A DNA stretch of 64,000 nucleotides from G963556115 sp963667375 (GTDB taxonomy: Bacteria > Planctomycetota > SZUA-567): positions 682,001 through 746,000 of the forward strand of contig OY763323.1 in assembly GCA_963667375.1 (NCBI GenBank), read 5' to 3'. The notes under the pieces are model-generated. The model was not told where the DNA came from. It searched no databases and saw nothing but the letters and a program-made list of their open reading frames with translations. How positions within the stretch are numbered: position 1 is the stretch's first letter; every line of letters starts with the position of its first letter. Positions 28,237 through 37,915 of this stretch are shown in pieces. The translations under genes were made by a program, and so were the position numbers.

Positions 28237-29091
28237 TTACAAAAGATCCTTTATTTCACTATCGGTTATCCTGTATCCTTCACCACAGAAGTGGCAGTTG
28301 ACATCCTGCCCCTTTCCTTCATTGGCTATCTCCTGGAGTTCAACCTTATCCAGTGACTCCAGCATCTTCAGTACCCGCTCACGCGAGCAATCACAGGCAA
28401 AACCAAATTCGCTAACCCCGGTTATATCCAGATCAGGAAGAGCAAGAAAATGCTTGAGTTTCTCCCAGTTATAATCCCCGATAAGGAAATCATAGACCTC
28501 CTTACGATCGAAGCTCTCAAGAACAGGTATAAAATCCGCCGGGCTGCCATCCGGCATTCTCTCGGCAATCAAGGCAACCACCTTACTAATATAATTATCT
28601 TTCAGCCCGGCATATATCTCTACCGCTGTCGGACGCTGCAACGTTTCATTATAATAACGCGCCAGTGCTGCGCGAATACTTGCCGGCTTGAGTCGATATA
28701 CCGAATTGGCAATGACCTTACTCTCATTAGACTGCAGAATGCAGAAGCGACCTTCCGAGACCAGCACATCTTCGATCTGCAGATTATCTTTATCGTCGAG
28801 TTCATTTATAATCTTAATATTGGTATACCCCCGCAACCCACCGGTAGCCGAAGCTTCAAAAACACCTCCCTGTACTGCGTCATCGGTGATAAGCTGCATA
28901 CTTATTTTCTCATCCTCACCGGCAATATTACTGGCCATAGCCGCCACCGCCGCCATGCCATGCCCGAGAACTAGAGCAGCCGCCGGACCCGAGAGATGCC
29001 TTCTCTCAAGTGTCTGGACGGACTCGGTCACGTCAACAAAGGTTACCGCTATCTTACTCTTGTCACTCAACGCTGCTATCGCACTATCCAC
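28237..29091 (-). CDS. hslO: Redox-regulated chaperone Hsp33
   Basis: This 284-residue cytosolic holdase is activated when its zinc site is oxidised. The C-terminal zinc cysteines are CDC followed about 30 residues on by CHFC. The N-terminal substrate-binding domain has HLSGPAAALVLGHGMAAVAAM and GLRGYTN. The start is set at a GTG (29091) because AGGGAG lies six bases before it. An upstream GTG at 29133 would add 14 residues with no ribosome site. Hsp33 fits the oxidative-stress genes elsewhere in the window. plsC follows directly. Confidence 0.93.
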   Translation of the reverse strand: MDSAIAALSDKSKIAVTFVDVTESVQTLERRHLSGPAAALVLGHGMAAVAAMASNIAGEDEKISMQLITDDAVQGGVFEASATGGLRGYTNIKIINELDDKDNLQIEDVLVSEGRFCILQSNESKVIANSVYRLKPASIRAALARYYNETLQRPTAVEIYAGLKDNYISKVVALIAERMPDGSPADFIPVLESFDRKEVYDFLIGDYNWEKLKHFLALPDLDITGVSEFGFACDCSRERVLKMLESLDKVELQEIANEGKGQDVNCHFCGEGYRITDSEIKDLL

Positions 29092-29097
29092 TTTAAA

Positions 29098-29103
29098 CTC
29101 CCT
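29098..29103 (-). promoter_or_regulatory. Ribosome binding site that sets the hsp33 start
   Basis: AGGGAG on the reverse strand is six bases from the GTG at 29091-29089. This spacing supports that start over the upstream GTG at 29133. Confidence 0.7.
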
Positions 29104-29465
29104 GTTCAGTATGTTAATCAAATAGATTACCACTCTGTTTCATTATATGGATATAACTGTTTTCTTCCATAACGATTTTAACCCTCCGGCCTTTTTTTAC
29201 TGCAAAATCTCATAATCCAATACTTGAAGACATATAACGCCCATATGATCAGAAAAGCTACTATCTCCGGCTCTCAGAAGATGTTAAAAAACTGCTAGCT
29301 CCTTTATTACATGGGATAAAATACTATAATATTTGCAGAGGTCTGCAATTAATATCGTTATCCAGCCGGTATGCGTAATACCCGGCAAGACAGCTCGATA
29401 AAACTTGATTAAACAAATATTTTTTACTGCACAATATTATTATTACCAGAAAAGGAGGCAGATAG

Positions 29466-30095
29466 ATGCCTGAAAACTTCACTCTGAAATGCATTCCAAC
29501 CGGTCCGTTCGATGTCAACACCTATATCATCACCTCAGACAGTGACAATATTATTATTGATCCCGGAGGCAATGTTGAAGATATTCTAAGTTGTATTGAT
29601 CAGGACAAGAAGACCCTCATTCTCCTGACCCACTCACATTTCGACCATCTCGGAGGCTTGAATGAACTGCTCGCCGCTCTTCCCGCCGGAACTGAATATC
29701 TGGCTCATGCCGAGTGTGCAGCCCGGGCCAGTGATCCTGAACTAAATCTGAGCCGAATGATTCTAGGCAAGCCCTATACTGCTGTAGCTGCAACCAAAAC
29801 CCTCAGCGACAAAGAAGAATTTAGCGCCGCCGGAACCAAAATCATCTCCCTGCACGTACCTGGTCACGCGCCGGGACATCTCTGTTTTTATCTGCCGGAA
29901 AAGTCTCTGCTCTTCAGTGGTGACACCCTCTTCAACCACAGCATAGGCAGAAGCGACCTTCCGGGAGGAGATGGCTGGGAACTGATGGAAAACTGCCGGG
30001 AACTGCTGAGAACCCTCCCTGAAGAGACCATTGTCCACCCGGGTCACGGCCCGGCTACCACTATTGGACAGGAAAAGTCAAATCCTTTCCTTTAG
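29466..30095 (+). CDS. Metallo-beta-lactamase-fold hydrolase (glyoxalase II-like)
   Basis: This 209-residue cytosolic hydrolase has the metal motif THSHFDHLGG, then HVPGHAPGHL, FSGDTLF and the C-terminal HPGHGP. These are the ligands of a two-metal site in the YcbL/GloB-like group. Thioester or lactoylglutathione hydrolysis is the family activity, but substrate assignment is open. The N-terminal FDVNTYII and IIIDPGG strands are typical. A strong AAAGGAGG site precedes the ATG. A paralogue lies 386 bases downstream. The AT-rich upstream region 29092-29465 shows no convincing promoter pair. Confidence 0.92.
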   Translation: MPENFTLKCIPTGPFDVNTYIITSDSDNIIIDPGGNVEDILSCIDQDKKTLILLTHSHFDHLGGLNELLAALPAGTEYLAHAECAARASDPELNLSRMILGKPYTAVAATKTLSDKEEFSAAGTKIISLHVPGHAPGHLCFYLPEKSLLFSGDTLFNHSIGRSDLPGGDGWELMENCRELLRTLPEETIVHPGHGPATTIGQEKSNPFL

Positions 30096-30481
30096 ACTTA
30101 CAGTTTAAATAATATTCGACCAGCAATAACGTGCTTTCCTGCCAACAAAAACAGCCTTTGCGGCAGGGAAGCGACAATAAATACTAGCACTATATAACCA
30201 GAAGCCACTAACAATCATATACCCATAAGACTCATTATCACACCACGCAGTAAACTCACAACATATTATTTCAAAAGAAATTACTTAATCTTATAAAAAC
30301 AGCACATCTATCTTAAACGAATGCTTTCTATAGCATATTTTTTATTTGACTCAAGCCAATAAAATAATATAGTTTCTCATAAAAATATGTATCTGCTTAT
30401 AAAAATTTAGTACGGGAGAAAACAGTAGCGACGGCAACCAGTTAATTATTAAAAATCAAGAAAGAGAGCTGATTACAGATT
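30096..30481. other. Intergenic region between the two hydrolase paralogues
   Basis: The region is AT-rich. It contains the promoter at 30346-30373 and no ORF, RNA gene or strong terminator. Confidence 0.5.
30346..30373 (+). promoter_or_regulatory. Sigma-70-type promoter of the second hydrolase
   Basis: TTGACT (30346-30351) and TATAGT (30368-30373) have a 16-base spacer and match consensus at 10 of 12 positions. Transcription would start near 30380, about 100 bases before the ATG. Confidence 0.5.
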
Positions 30482-31144
30482 ATGAGTACAGTAAGTGAAG
30501 AGAACAGAATAGAAATTGACTGCCTGATTACCGGAAAACTCAAGGTCAACACCTTTCTGATAACCAGCGGCACCAGCGCTGTAGTTATCGATCCCGGCGG
30601 CGATCCGGAAACAATAATTACTGCGGTCAAAGACTACCCCCATATTTTATTACTGCTCACCCACTGTCATTATGATCACAGTGGCGCAGTCAATGAAGTA
30701 TACAATGCTCTGCCGCAAGCTGTATTCGCAGCTCATGACAAATGCCTTGCAGCCGGGCGCGATCCAATCAAAAATCTCAGCCGTTTTCTAATGAATACAA
30801 CCTACAGTATCAACCTTGATCCGGATTTCCAACTCCAGAATAACCAGCGGTTTAATTTCAATGAAATACAAATGATCCCGCTGCACAGTACTGGCCATAG
30901 CCAGGGTCATCTCTGTTATTTTATGCCTGAAGAGCGTCTACTGTTTTGCGGAGACCTGCTCACCGCCGAAGATATAGGCCGGCATGATGTTCCCGGGAGC
31001 AGTCTGACACATATGATAGAAGACTGTAAAGAGCTGCTGGCAATTATTCCGGCAGATACCCTGATTTATCCGGGGCATGGAGAACCGATATCTGCAGAGC
31101 GGGTTAAGCACACCAACCCGCACCTGCAGAATTTCTACCGCTGA
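30482..31144 (+). CDS. Metallo-beta-lactamase-fold hydrolase, paralogue
   Basis: This 220-residue hydrolase shares its layout with the gene upstream: KVNTFLI, VVIDPGG, the metal motif THCHYDHSGA, HSTGHSQGHL, FCGDLLT and YPGHGEP. Two of the aligned blocks are nearly identical in pattern, and the N-terminal VxxFxxG lead also matches, so the two probably arose by tandem duplication. The second promoter and separate terminator show it is expressed independently. Substrate is not known. The ORF is intact with all metal ligands. Confidence 0.92.
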   Translation: MSTVSEENRIEIDCLITGKLKVNTFLITSGTSAVVIDPGGDPETIITAVKDYPHILLLLTHCHYDHSGAVNEVYNALPQAVFAAHDKCLAAGRDPIKNLSRFLMNTTYSINLDPDFQLQNNQRFNFNEIQMIPLHSTGHSQGHLCYFMPEERLLFCGDLLTAEDIGRHDVPGSSLTHMIEDCKELLAIIPADTLIYPGHGEPISAERVKHTNPHLQNFYR

Positions 31145-31196
31145 TACTTCACCCAGGCAAAGAATCTCCTGTACTATCCCAGAGTAAGCGAGAAAC

Positions 31197-31237
31197 ACCG
31201 GCAGCTGAATACTACCTGCAGTTGCCGGTATTTTTTT
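31197..31237 (+). terminator. Rho-independent terminator after the second hydrolase
   Basis: An 11-bp stem (ACCGGCAGCTG with CAGTTGCCGGT, one G-U pair) is followed by a run of seven T (31231-31237). Confidence 0.88.
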
Positions 31238-31380
31238 AACCCCTGAAATTACTGAATAACGCCAGCTTTATTCTTAACCGTTACCTATCGCAGCATCCCG
31301 GGGTTTATTGTATACTTATTATTTTTTTGCACATACTGCCGACACACATATTTCACACACACTTAGCTATAAAAATAAGT

Positions 31381-31412
31381 AAAAAAAATGCCTGCGGCCA
31401 TAACCGCAGGCA
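31381..31412 (-). terminator. Rho-independent terminator of the lipoprotein gene
   Basis: On the reverse strand a 9-bp perfect stem (TGCCTGCGG with CCGCAGGCA) and 6-base loop lead into a run of eight T. It lies 29 bases after the stop codon. Confidence 0.9.
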
Positions 31413-31440
31413 TAAAACCTGACACATGCGAATTTACAGC

Positions 31441-31875
31441 TTAAAACTCTTCAAAGTCCATCTCAGCACTCTGCTCAACCCCGCCCGGCCAGAGATTATC
31501 CTGATATTCACGGTCTACATACTCCATATTACCGGAGATAGCCGCTTCAGAATGCCCTGCTCCCGGGATCTCGATATCATCAAGAGCAACATTGTTAAAC
31601 TGACCACCCGCACCGGCCATAGTCATGATATCATTATCCAGATTGGTCTCATGAATAGGTGCAAAAGGCTGATTTACCGGTTCATCCTTCTGTGAGAGCT
31701 GTGGCAGCTTCTTGAAAGCAGGAGCTGGAGCATCAACTTCAACTATCTGCTTCTGACCGGCTTGCGGCACACATAATCCGTCTTTACAAGCCAGCTCTTT
31801 AGACTTATCCTTACAACCAGTAGCGGAAAACACCATTACTAAAAGCGCTATAGCGCTCAAAATTTTAATACTCAT
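31441..31875 (-). CDS. Small lipoprotein of unknown function
   Basis: This 144-residue protein has a signal peptide ending in the lipobox SATGC, so lipidation at C21 is expected. The mature part is short, acidic and of low predicted structure. It includes an early CKDGLC pair that could form a disulfide or bind metal. It is transcribed from the reverse strand and ends at a strong terminator. It follows the cheW gene by about 130 bases but has no obvious tie to chemotaxis. No family was recognised. Confidence 0.75.
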   Translation of the reverse strand: MSIKILSAIALLVMVFSATGCKDKSKELACKDGLCVPQAGQKQIVEVDAPAPAFKKLPQLSQKDEPVNQPFAPIHETNLDNDIMTMAGAGGQFNNVALDDIEIPGAGHSEAAISGNMEYVDREYQDNLWPGGVEQSAEMDFEEF

Positions 31876-32003
31876 AATATCCCCTTATATCCTGATTAAC
31901 CTGATAGTTACACAAAGTATTTCAATTATCTTCGTATAACTTATCGGATATAAGTTGATATTTTCTCTACCTAAAATTTAAAAAATAACCGAATTGCAAT
32001 GCT

Positions 32004-32504
32004 TCAAGTATTTTTTTTCCAGACAATGTTTATAGCCTCTTCAATGCGTGAGGGATCAATAAGCGGAATAAGCTCACTATCATTACGGTATACCTTGCTG
32101 GTAAGATACTCCGACATATCAAATTTATCATCACTGGCAGTAATATTCTTAGTATCCCAGTTCTCAATACTGTCACTATTGACACTGAGAATTTCACAGG
32201 CATCATCAACATACATTCCCAGAGCCTGCCCGACACTATCCTTCAGAAACAGTACCAGCCCGTTTGTTCCCTCCCGTTCTTTTTTCCCCGAGAGCAGACT
32301 TTTAAAAGAAATAAGCTGATAGATATCACCCCGCACATTGAGATAACCCATTACGGAATGCTGTGCATGCGGAACCGGACAGAGAGAATCAGTCAGCTCA
32401 CCCACCTCCCGGATAGCGGCAATATCTATACCCCATTTTCTTCCGGCACAGCAAAAAAAGTAATAATTATGATTTATGATTTCCAAACTATTCATTGACA
32501 GCAC
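32004..32504 (-). CDS. cheW: CheW-like chemotaxis adaptor
   Basis: This 166-residue protein is a single CheW domain: a FCCAGRKWGIDIAAIREV strand and helix, the central GYLNVRGDIYQLISF block and the GMYVDDACEIL strand. CheW couples receptors to CheA in membrane or cytosolic arrays. It starts 30 bases downstream of the hybrid cheA, so it is the last gene of the operon. It is a standard length. No methyl-accepting receptor is encoded nearby. It may serve the soluble sensor two genes upstream or receptors elsewhere. Confidence 0.9.
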   Translation of the reverse strand: MLSMNSLEIINHNYYFFCCAGRKWGIDIAAIREVGELTDSLCPVPHAQHSVMGYLNVRGDIYQLISFKSLLSGKKEREGTNGLVLFLKDSVGQALGMYVDDACEILSVNSDSIENWDTKNITASDDKFDMSEYLTSKVYRNDSELIPLIDPSRIEEAINIVWKKNT

Positions 32505-32534
32505 TCTCTATAATAATTCTGTTTTAAATCCCGG

Positions 32535-35423
32535 TTAATTCAATCTGAATATTTTTTTGATTGAATCATGAAACTCCTCCCGATTCAGTTTTGCCAGATA
32601 CGTATCATAGCCGGCATCAAGGCATTTCTTTTTGTCCTCCTCAGTATTGAGGGAGGTTAGCGAGATCGCCGGCATATGCTTCAATTTATCACTGTTGCGC
32701 ACCTCACGTATAAGTTCGAGTCCGTTCATAACCGGCATCTCAATATCTGAAAGCAGAAGATCATAATCCGACTTACTCAGCATCTCAAGCGCTTCCCTGC
32801 CATTGACTGCCGTATCAACAATCATGGCATCACTGACCAGATAACTCTTGACCAGTTGCCTGAAAAACGGGGTATCCTCAGCCACCAATACGCGTTTGGG
32901 CTCTGGTAAACGGTGCTTGTCAAAGGTCAGACCACTGGTATCAGCCCCTAACGCCTTCTCGCAGACATAATAAATATCCGGATAAATTGTAAGCTCCTTA
33001 CCCAGCAGTGAAGTACCGAGAATACCCTCTTTTTTGAGCATTGAATCCTGAAAATCAATGAGCGCGTCCTGAATACCGTGTATCTGCGAAGCAACAATGC
33101 CACAACTGTAACTGCCGTAACGCGGCATTATCAGATATTGTTCACCGTCTATTTTCTTTTCACGATAACCGAAAATCTTACCCAGCCGCGCCAGAGTTAT
33201 CGACTTATTACCGATCATCACAAACTCCTTGCCGCCGAGTTCATTGATATCGTCAGAATTTATCGTATAGATACGCCTGATAAATGATAACGCCAGTGCA
33301 AACTTATCGCGGGAGCCGGCAGAGAATGAAAGCACTTTCTGAGTTGACTCCGAATGAATAAGACACTCCTCGTCTGCATGATCACGCTCAATATATCTGA
33401 TCTCACTCAGCGCATGCTTGGCTATACCGTCGATATCAAGAATAAGTGCAACCGAACCATCACCCATGATTGTAGAACCAAGAAAGATCTTGATACCACT
33501 CTGCGCGGAATGCAGTGGTTTTACCACAATCTCCTCGGTCTCCAAAGCCCGGTCAATAATCAGACCAAACCGCTTCTGTCCAATACGTACGACCGCAATA
33601 TCCAGCATCTGGGCTTCTCTATCGGTCTCAATAACCTCAGCTGCAGAGTCTGAATCATGATACTTACGGGTTATTTCCTCACGTTTTCTGGAATCAAAAG
33701 GCTCTGCCGCGGCAAATACCTCACTGAGGCGCACCAGCTGGAGCAGACTGTTATGGTAATTCAGCACTTCCTGCCCGTTTACCGCCTTGATGCGCGCTAC
33801 AACATCTTCACCCACCAGATTTATCACCTCTTCCAGATTAATACGGGGTATCAGATACTTATTTTTACCTTCCGCTATCACCAGACTCTGAATAATTGCC
33901 AGAGTAAGCGGTAAATTAAGCATAAAGGTTGTTCCCAACCCAATCTCGGATTTAATTTCAAAGCTTCCGCCGAGTTTTTCGATTGCTGACTTGACAACAT
34001 CCATACCCACACCCCGGCCGGAAATATTACTTATCGATTCAGCGGTAGAGAACCCGGGGAGCATGATCAGCGCTATCTTGTCCTGATCGCTCATATTTCC
34101 CAGCTCCTTATCACTGACAATACCTTTTTTAAGCGCAATAGAAGCTATTTTATGCGGATCAATACCATTACCGTCATCACTTATGGCAATCGATATATGT
34201 CCGCTCTCCTGCTGAGCGACTACCCGTACAAGACCGGTCTCATTCTTGCCAGCAGCTATTCTATCCTCAGGCATTTCAACTCCATGATCGCAGCTGTTTC
34301 TGAGCAGATGCGTCAGCGGATCAACAATAGACTCAAGAATAGTCTTATCGACTTCAACCTCCCGTCCGATAATTTCAAGCTTGATCTTCTTGCCCAGAGT
34401 CTGCGAAATATCCCGCACAATACGGGGTAGGCGGGATAATACCTTATCAAGTGGCTGCATACGGGTACGTAGAATAGAGGTCTGCAGTTCGGTGGTGATT
34501 GTATCCAGACGTGAGGATATATCCCGAGCCTTGTGATCGCCGGTCTCACTGGCCCAGCGCAGATGCTGGTTGCGCACCAGTACCAATTCTCCAGCCAGTG
34601 ACATCAGTTCGCCAAGGAGAGCAACCGGAACCCTGACACTGGACTCCATCGGCTTAACAATCTTATTCTCACCCGCTCCATTCTTCTTAACCAGCGGCTG
34701 TGCTTTTTTAACAGGAGTCTGCTTACGTGCTATCACCGCTTTTTTCTCCGGTACTGCCGCAGCTTCACTATTCAGTCCTTCAATACACACCTCATAACCA
34801 TCCAGCGCGAGCAGCAGCAGATCCTTCTCAAGAACGGTCTCAAGTACAAATTCACATTTATTACCGTTATCAACATCACCAAATTTGACCACATTTCCCA
34901 ATACCTGCAGCTCCGCCAGAACAGATTTATCGACCGCCAGAATTCTAAACCTAAATATACCGCCACTGGACGACTGCTCTTCAACAGCTGCTGAAGTTTT
35001 CACGGGGGCAGCGGGCTTACCCGCTCCAAACCTGGAAACATATTTATCCAGACGGGAAATAATATCATCAACATCAATTCTATCGGAAGCCTCAAGCTCT
35101 TCAAAAAGCTTGGTAAGTGCATCATGAGCATCGAAGAGCAGATTTGCGCACTCGACTCCCGGACAACTCGGCATTTCCCGAAGTTCTCCCAGAATATTCT
35201 CCATAGCGTGAGTTACAGAATTTATATTATTAAATCCCAAAAACCCTGCTGCGCCCTTGAGTGAATGAGCCGCTCTAAAGGCGGAGTTCAGACGTTCCCG
35301 CAGCTCTTCCTCCTGAGCTACCGGATCTTCTATCCCTTCCAGCGCCACCAGTTCTTTTTCAATTGCTTCCAGATGCTCTTCGGATTCTAATCTGAAACTT
35401 TCTATTAATTCTTCATCAGCCAT
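32535..35423 (-). CDS. cheA: Hybrid CheA kinase with CheW-like domains and a C-terminal receiver
   Basis: This 962-residue cytosolic kinase begins with an HPt domain (H53 in AAHSLKGAAG). A variable linker follows, then a dimerisation region, an ATPase domain with LLRNSCDHGVEMP (N box), ISDDGNGID and GRGVGMDVV, and a CheW-like domain. A second CheW-like segment of about 150 residues follows, and then a receiver with D893 in LLSDIEMP. All catalytic residues are present. The fused receiver may act as a phosphate sink, as in CheA-CheY hybrids of other phyla. The ATG has a GGAGAAG site. It lies between the tandem sensor gene and cheW. Confidence 0.93.
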   Translation of the reverse strand: MADEELIESFRLESEEHLEAIEKELVALEGIEDPVAQEEELRERLNSAFRAAHSLKGAAGFLGFNNINSVTHAMENILGELREMPSCPGVECANLLFDAHDALTKLFEELEASDRIDVDDIISRLDKYVSRFGAGKPAAPVKTSAAVEEQSSSGGIFRFRILAVDKSVLAELQVLGNVVKFGDVDNGNKCEFVLETVLEKDLLLLALDGYEVCIEGLNSEAAAVPEKKAVIARKQTPVKKAQPLVKKNGAGENKIVKPMESSVRVPVALLGELMSLAGELVLVRNQHLRWASETGDHKARDISSRLDTITTELQTSILRTRMQPLDKVLSRLPRIVRDISQTLGKKIKLEIIGREVEVDKTILESIVDPLTHLLRNSCDHGVEMPEDRIAAGKNETGLVRVVAQQESGHISIAISDDGNGIDPHKIASIALKKGIVSDKELGNMSDQDKIALIMLPGFSTAESISNISGRGVGMDVVKSAIEKLGGSFEIKSEIGLGTTFMLNLPLTLAIIQSLVIAEGKNKYLIPRINLEEVINLVGEDVVARIKAVNGQEVLNYHNSLLQLVRLSEVFAAAEPFDSRKREEITRKYHDSDSAAEVIETDREAQMLDIAVVRIGQKRFGLIIDRALETEEIVVKPLHSAQSGIKIFLGSTIMGDGSVALILDIDGIAKHALSEIRYIERDHADEECLIHSESTQKVLSFSAGSRDKFALALSFIRRIYTINSDDINELGGKEFVMIGNKSITLARLGKIFGYREKKIDGEQYLIMPRYGSYSCGIVASQIHGIQDALIDFQDSMLKKEGILGTSLLGKELTIYPDIYYVCEKALGADTSGLTFDKHRLPEPKRVLVAEDTPFFRQLVKSYLVSDAMIVDTAVNGREALEMLSKSDYDLLLSDIEMPVMNGLELIREVRNSDKLKHMPAISLTSLNTEEDKKKCLDAGYDTYLAKLNREEFHDSIKKIFRLN

Positions 35424-35467
35424 GATACTTCTCCATAATAACTTTATGGTTTATTATTAAAAACCAT

Positions 35468-37915
35468 TTAGAATGGACGCAGGACATGTGCACTCCATTC
35501 CAGACCTTCATATTCACGATAACCTTTTGTCTTGGTTGAACCTATAATATACTGCTTGGAATTAATCTCAATTATTGTTGAATTTGATTCCCCGGTCCGC
35601 AATTTATTACAGATATAGGCTACCTTTTCATGGCGTTGACCCACAGGGAACGCCTCCTGATCTGTACTCTCGATTATCTCGCCATTCTTATTGGTATAAA
35701 AAGCCACGCTACCCTTGATCTTACCGCCCTCACTGTTTCTAGGCAGGCATTTCTGCAACATCATTCCAGCTTCAGTATCCCAGTCAAAAAGAATTCCAAG
35801 CACCCCGATCGCATCCGCTTCAGTCCCGGCAACCCGCACACCTGAAGAGTAAACCAAACTCCGGTTCTTTGTCGGTTCAAGTTCGGAATCCTGGACATCA
35901 GCAACCGCATACTCGGTATTATTCTGAGTCTGCATTCCTTTCTCAAACCATTCATGTGCCGATACATTCACATGCTTTATACCGCCAAGCAGTGACGGAC
36001 TGGAGCAGGCCAGAATAGTTCCGGAAGCATCCACCAGAATCAGATTGCGATACATGGTATAGCTGCCGTTAATTACTTTCAAACGCTGACCGGCATCCTT
36101 GGCGCTCTGCTCAGAAGGTTCCCGTAGTGCATCAATAAGATATTTATCGGTTGACCACCATCTGATATCGGCCGAACGTTCAAAGAGATTTCTATCAATA
36201 AGATCTATCGCCTGCTTACTGAAGAGTTCAAGCGTCTGAAAATTAAGATTGAGCTCATCTATCGCCATCTCCTGCAACAGATCCTCCATACAGCTGGTAG
36301 CAAAGTCACCGGTCTTGGTTATCTGCTCAAAAATCGGGCTCAACGCCTGCCCTTTATTACCCAGTTCAGCTGCAAAAAGCATACCGTTGGTAGATATCAG
36401 CTGCATCGCTCTCTTATCATGCTCCACCTTTACATATGTCTTCTTATTAATTTCAGGGATAATACATGAATTAAGCAAAGCCGGTATATCGACATTCTCA
36501 GCCGAACTTTTACTGTTTCTGCTGAAGATAAAACGCCGTGGCAGAATAACATGCGAACTCCAGCCTAGTCCCCGATAATCCAGATAACCATCGGTTTTAG
36601 CAGTGAAGAGTGCCGCATCCTGACCGTTATAATAACCGTAGCTGCTGGTGGTTTCACCGGCTCCCAGCTTCAGGTGCGAACTGGGGATGTGAGTTTTTGA
36701 TCCGACATCGTAGTTATCCTCATCACTGCTGGCAATAATAAATCCTTTGCTGTTACTGAAAAAACTGCACCAGCCTTCCTCAATAACCCCGGAAGTCTTG
36801 GGAATGTAATCCGCAAGTATGATACCCGCCTCATCCTGAAAATCAAAGAAGATCCCCATAGCGCCAATCGCCTCATTATTCTCCTGTCCATTGACCCGAA
36901 CTGCGGTGGAATAGATCAGAGAATTCTGCTCTTCAACCGCTGAAGGAGCGAAATGCTGCGCATAGTATTCGGTACCGTCTGCCGTCTGCATAGCCTTTTC
37001 AAACCATTTCTCGTCAGCAATATTCAGACCCTGCACCTTACTGCGACGATCACGGTTGGAGGTAGCTATTATATTACCCTCATTATCACAGATAACCAGA
37101 TCCCGGTAGAGTGTATAAGAGCGGTTAATGGTTTCCAGACGCTCATTGGCATACTCTATCTCTGTATGTAGAATTCTGATATCCTCAAGCACTCGTGACT
37201 GCAGATCCAGTATATTCTTTTCCTCATTATGCCCGGAGAAAACACTCTGCAAAACCCCGCAGGCTTCACTGAATTTTTCATATTTTTTCGCATCAAAGAG
37301 CAGATCCAGACTCTCAATCATAGTGGCAAAATCGGCCATAATCACCAGCTTCTTATCGATCGCAGCCAGCTTCTTCAACTTGGAGGAAGCAAGACTTTCA
37401 AAAAAACTCTGTTTTTGCCGTAGCAGCTTCTTGGCTTCCTTTTCCAGCATCGCAGTATAGCTGACGGTCAGCTGATGCAGATTCTTCAGATTAGTCCGAT
37501 CTTTATTGAACCTCTCAATACAATTACTGAAAGCGATTTCCAAAGCCCACCAGCGCACATCACAGCTGCGTTCAAGCAAATTACGATCCATCAGATTTAT
37601 CTTGACGTAGGCTACTGTCGACTGAATCATTTTATGAAACGCATCTTTGGATTGATAAAACTGGGCAAAAAGATTCTTGGTCCCCTCCAGAAGCTCACCA
37701 CGGAAACGCTCCACCCGCTCCATCAGCTCTTTGATCGTCTCCTGCTCAGCAATATTACGACTGATCTCAGCAGCAAGACATTTACCCTGATTACAGACCG
37801 GCAGAATAACATTCAATTCATTTACAATCTGCTCGTAAAACTCTCTGTGCTCATATGCCACCACAGGATCAAATATGCTGAACTTGCTTTTAACCGTATC
37901 ATTCATAACAGACAC
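35468..37915 (-). CDS. Soluble protein with duplicated Cache-like sensor modules
   Basis: This 815-residue protein has no signal peptide or membrane helix. Two related halves repeat the same blocks: RNLLERSCDVRWWALE and RNLFERSADIRWWSTD, INRSYTLYRDLVICDNEG and INGSYTMYRNLILVDASG, EKWFEKAMQT and HEWFEKGMQT, and GLGWSSHV and GLEWSAHV. The blocks resemble cytosolic or extracytoplasmic Cache sensor regions of chemoreceptors and kinases. A helical region rich in charged residues (about 50-230) precedes the first module. No methyl-accepting hairpin, kinase or cyclase domain is visible, so output must be by contact. It is the first gene before cheA and cheW. Confidence 0.78.
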   Translation of the reverse strand: MSVMNDTVKSKFSIFDPVVAYEHREFYEQIVNELNVILPVCNQGKCLAAEISRNIAEQETIKELMERVERFRGELLEGTKNLFAQFYQSKDAFHKMIQSTVAYVKINLMDRNLLERSCDVRWWALEIAFSNCIERFNKDRTNLKNLHQLTVSYTAMLEKEAKKLLRQKQSFFESLASSKLKKLAAIDKKLVIMADFATMIESLDLLFDAKKYEKFSEACGVLQSVFSGHNEEKNILDLQSRVLEDIRILHTEIEYANERLETINRSYTLYRDLVICDNEGNIIATSNRDRRSKVQGLNIADEKWFEKAMQTADGTEYYAQHFAPSAVEEQNSLIYSTAVRVNGQENNEAIGAMGIFFDFQDEAGIILADYIPKTSGVIEEGWCSFFSNSKGFIIASSDEDNYDVGSKTHIPSSHLKLGAGETTSSYGYYNGQDAALFTAKTDGYLDYRGLGWSSHVILPRRFIFSRNSKSSAENVDIPALLNSCIIPEINKKTYVKVEHDKRAMQLISTNGMLFAAELGNKGQALSPIFEQITKTGDFATSCMEDLLQEMAIDELNLNFQTLELFSKQAIDLIDRNLFERSADIRWWSTDKYLIDALREPSEQSAKDAGQRLKVINGSYTMYRNLILVDASGTILACSSPSLLGGIKHVNVSAHEWFEKGMQTQNNTEYAVADVQDSELEPTKNRSLVYSSGVRVAGTEADAIGVLGILFDWDTEAGMMLQKCLPRNSEGGKIKGSVAFYTNKNGEIIESTDQEAFPVGQRHEKVAYICNKLRTGESNSTIIEINSKQYIIGSTKTKGYREYEGLEWSAHVLRPF

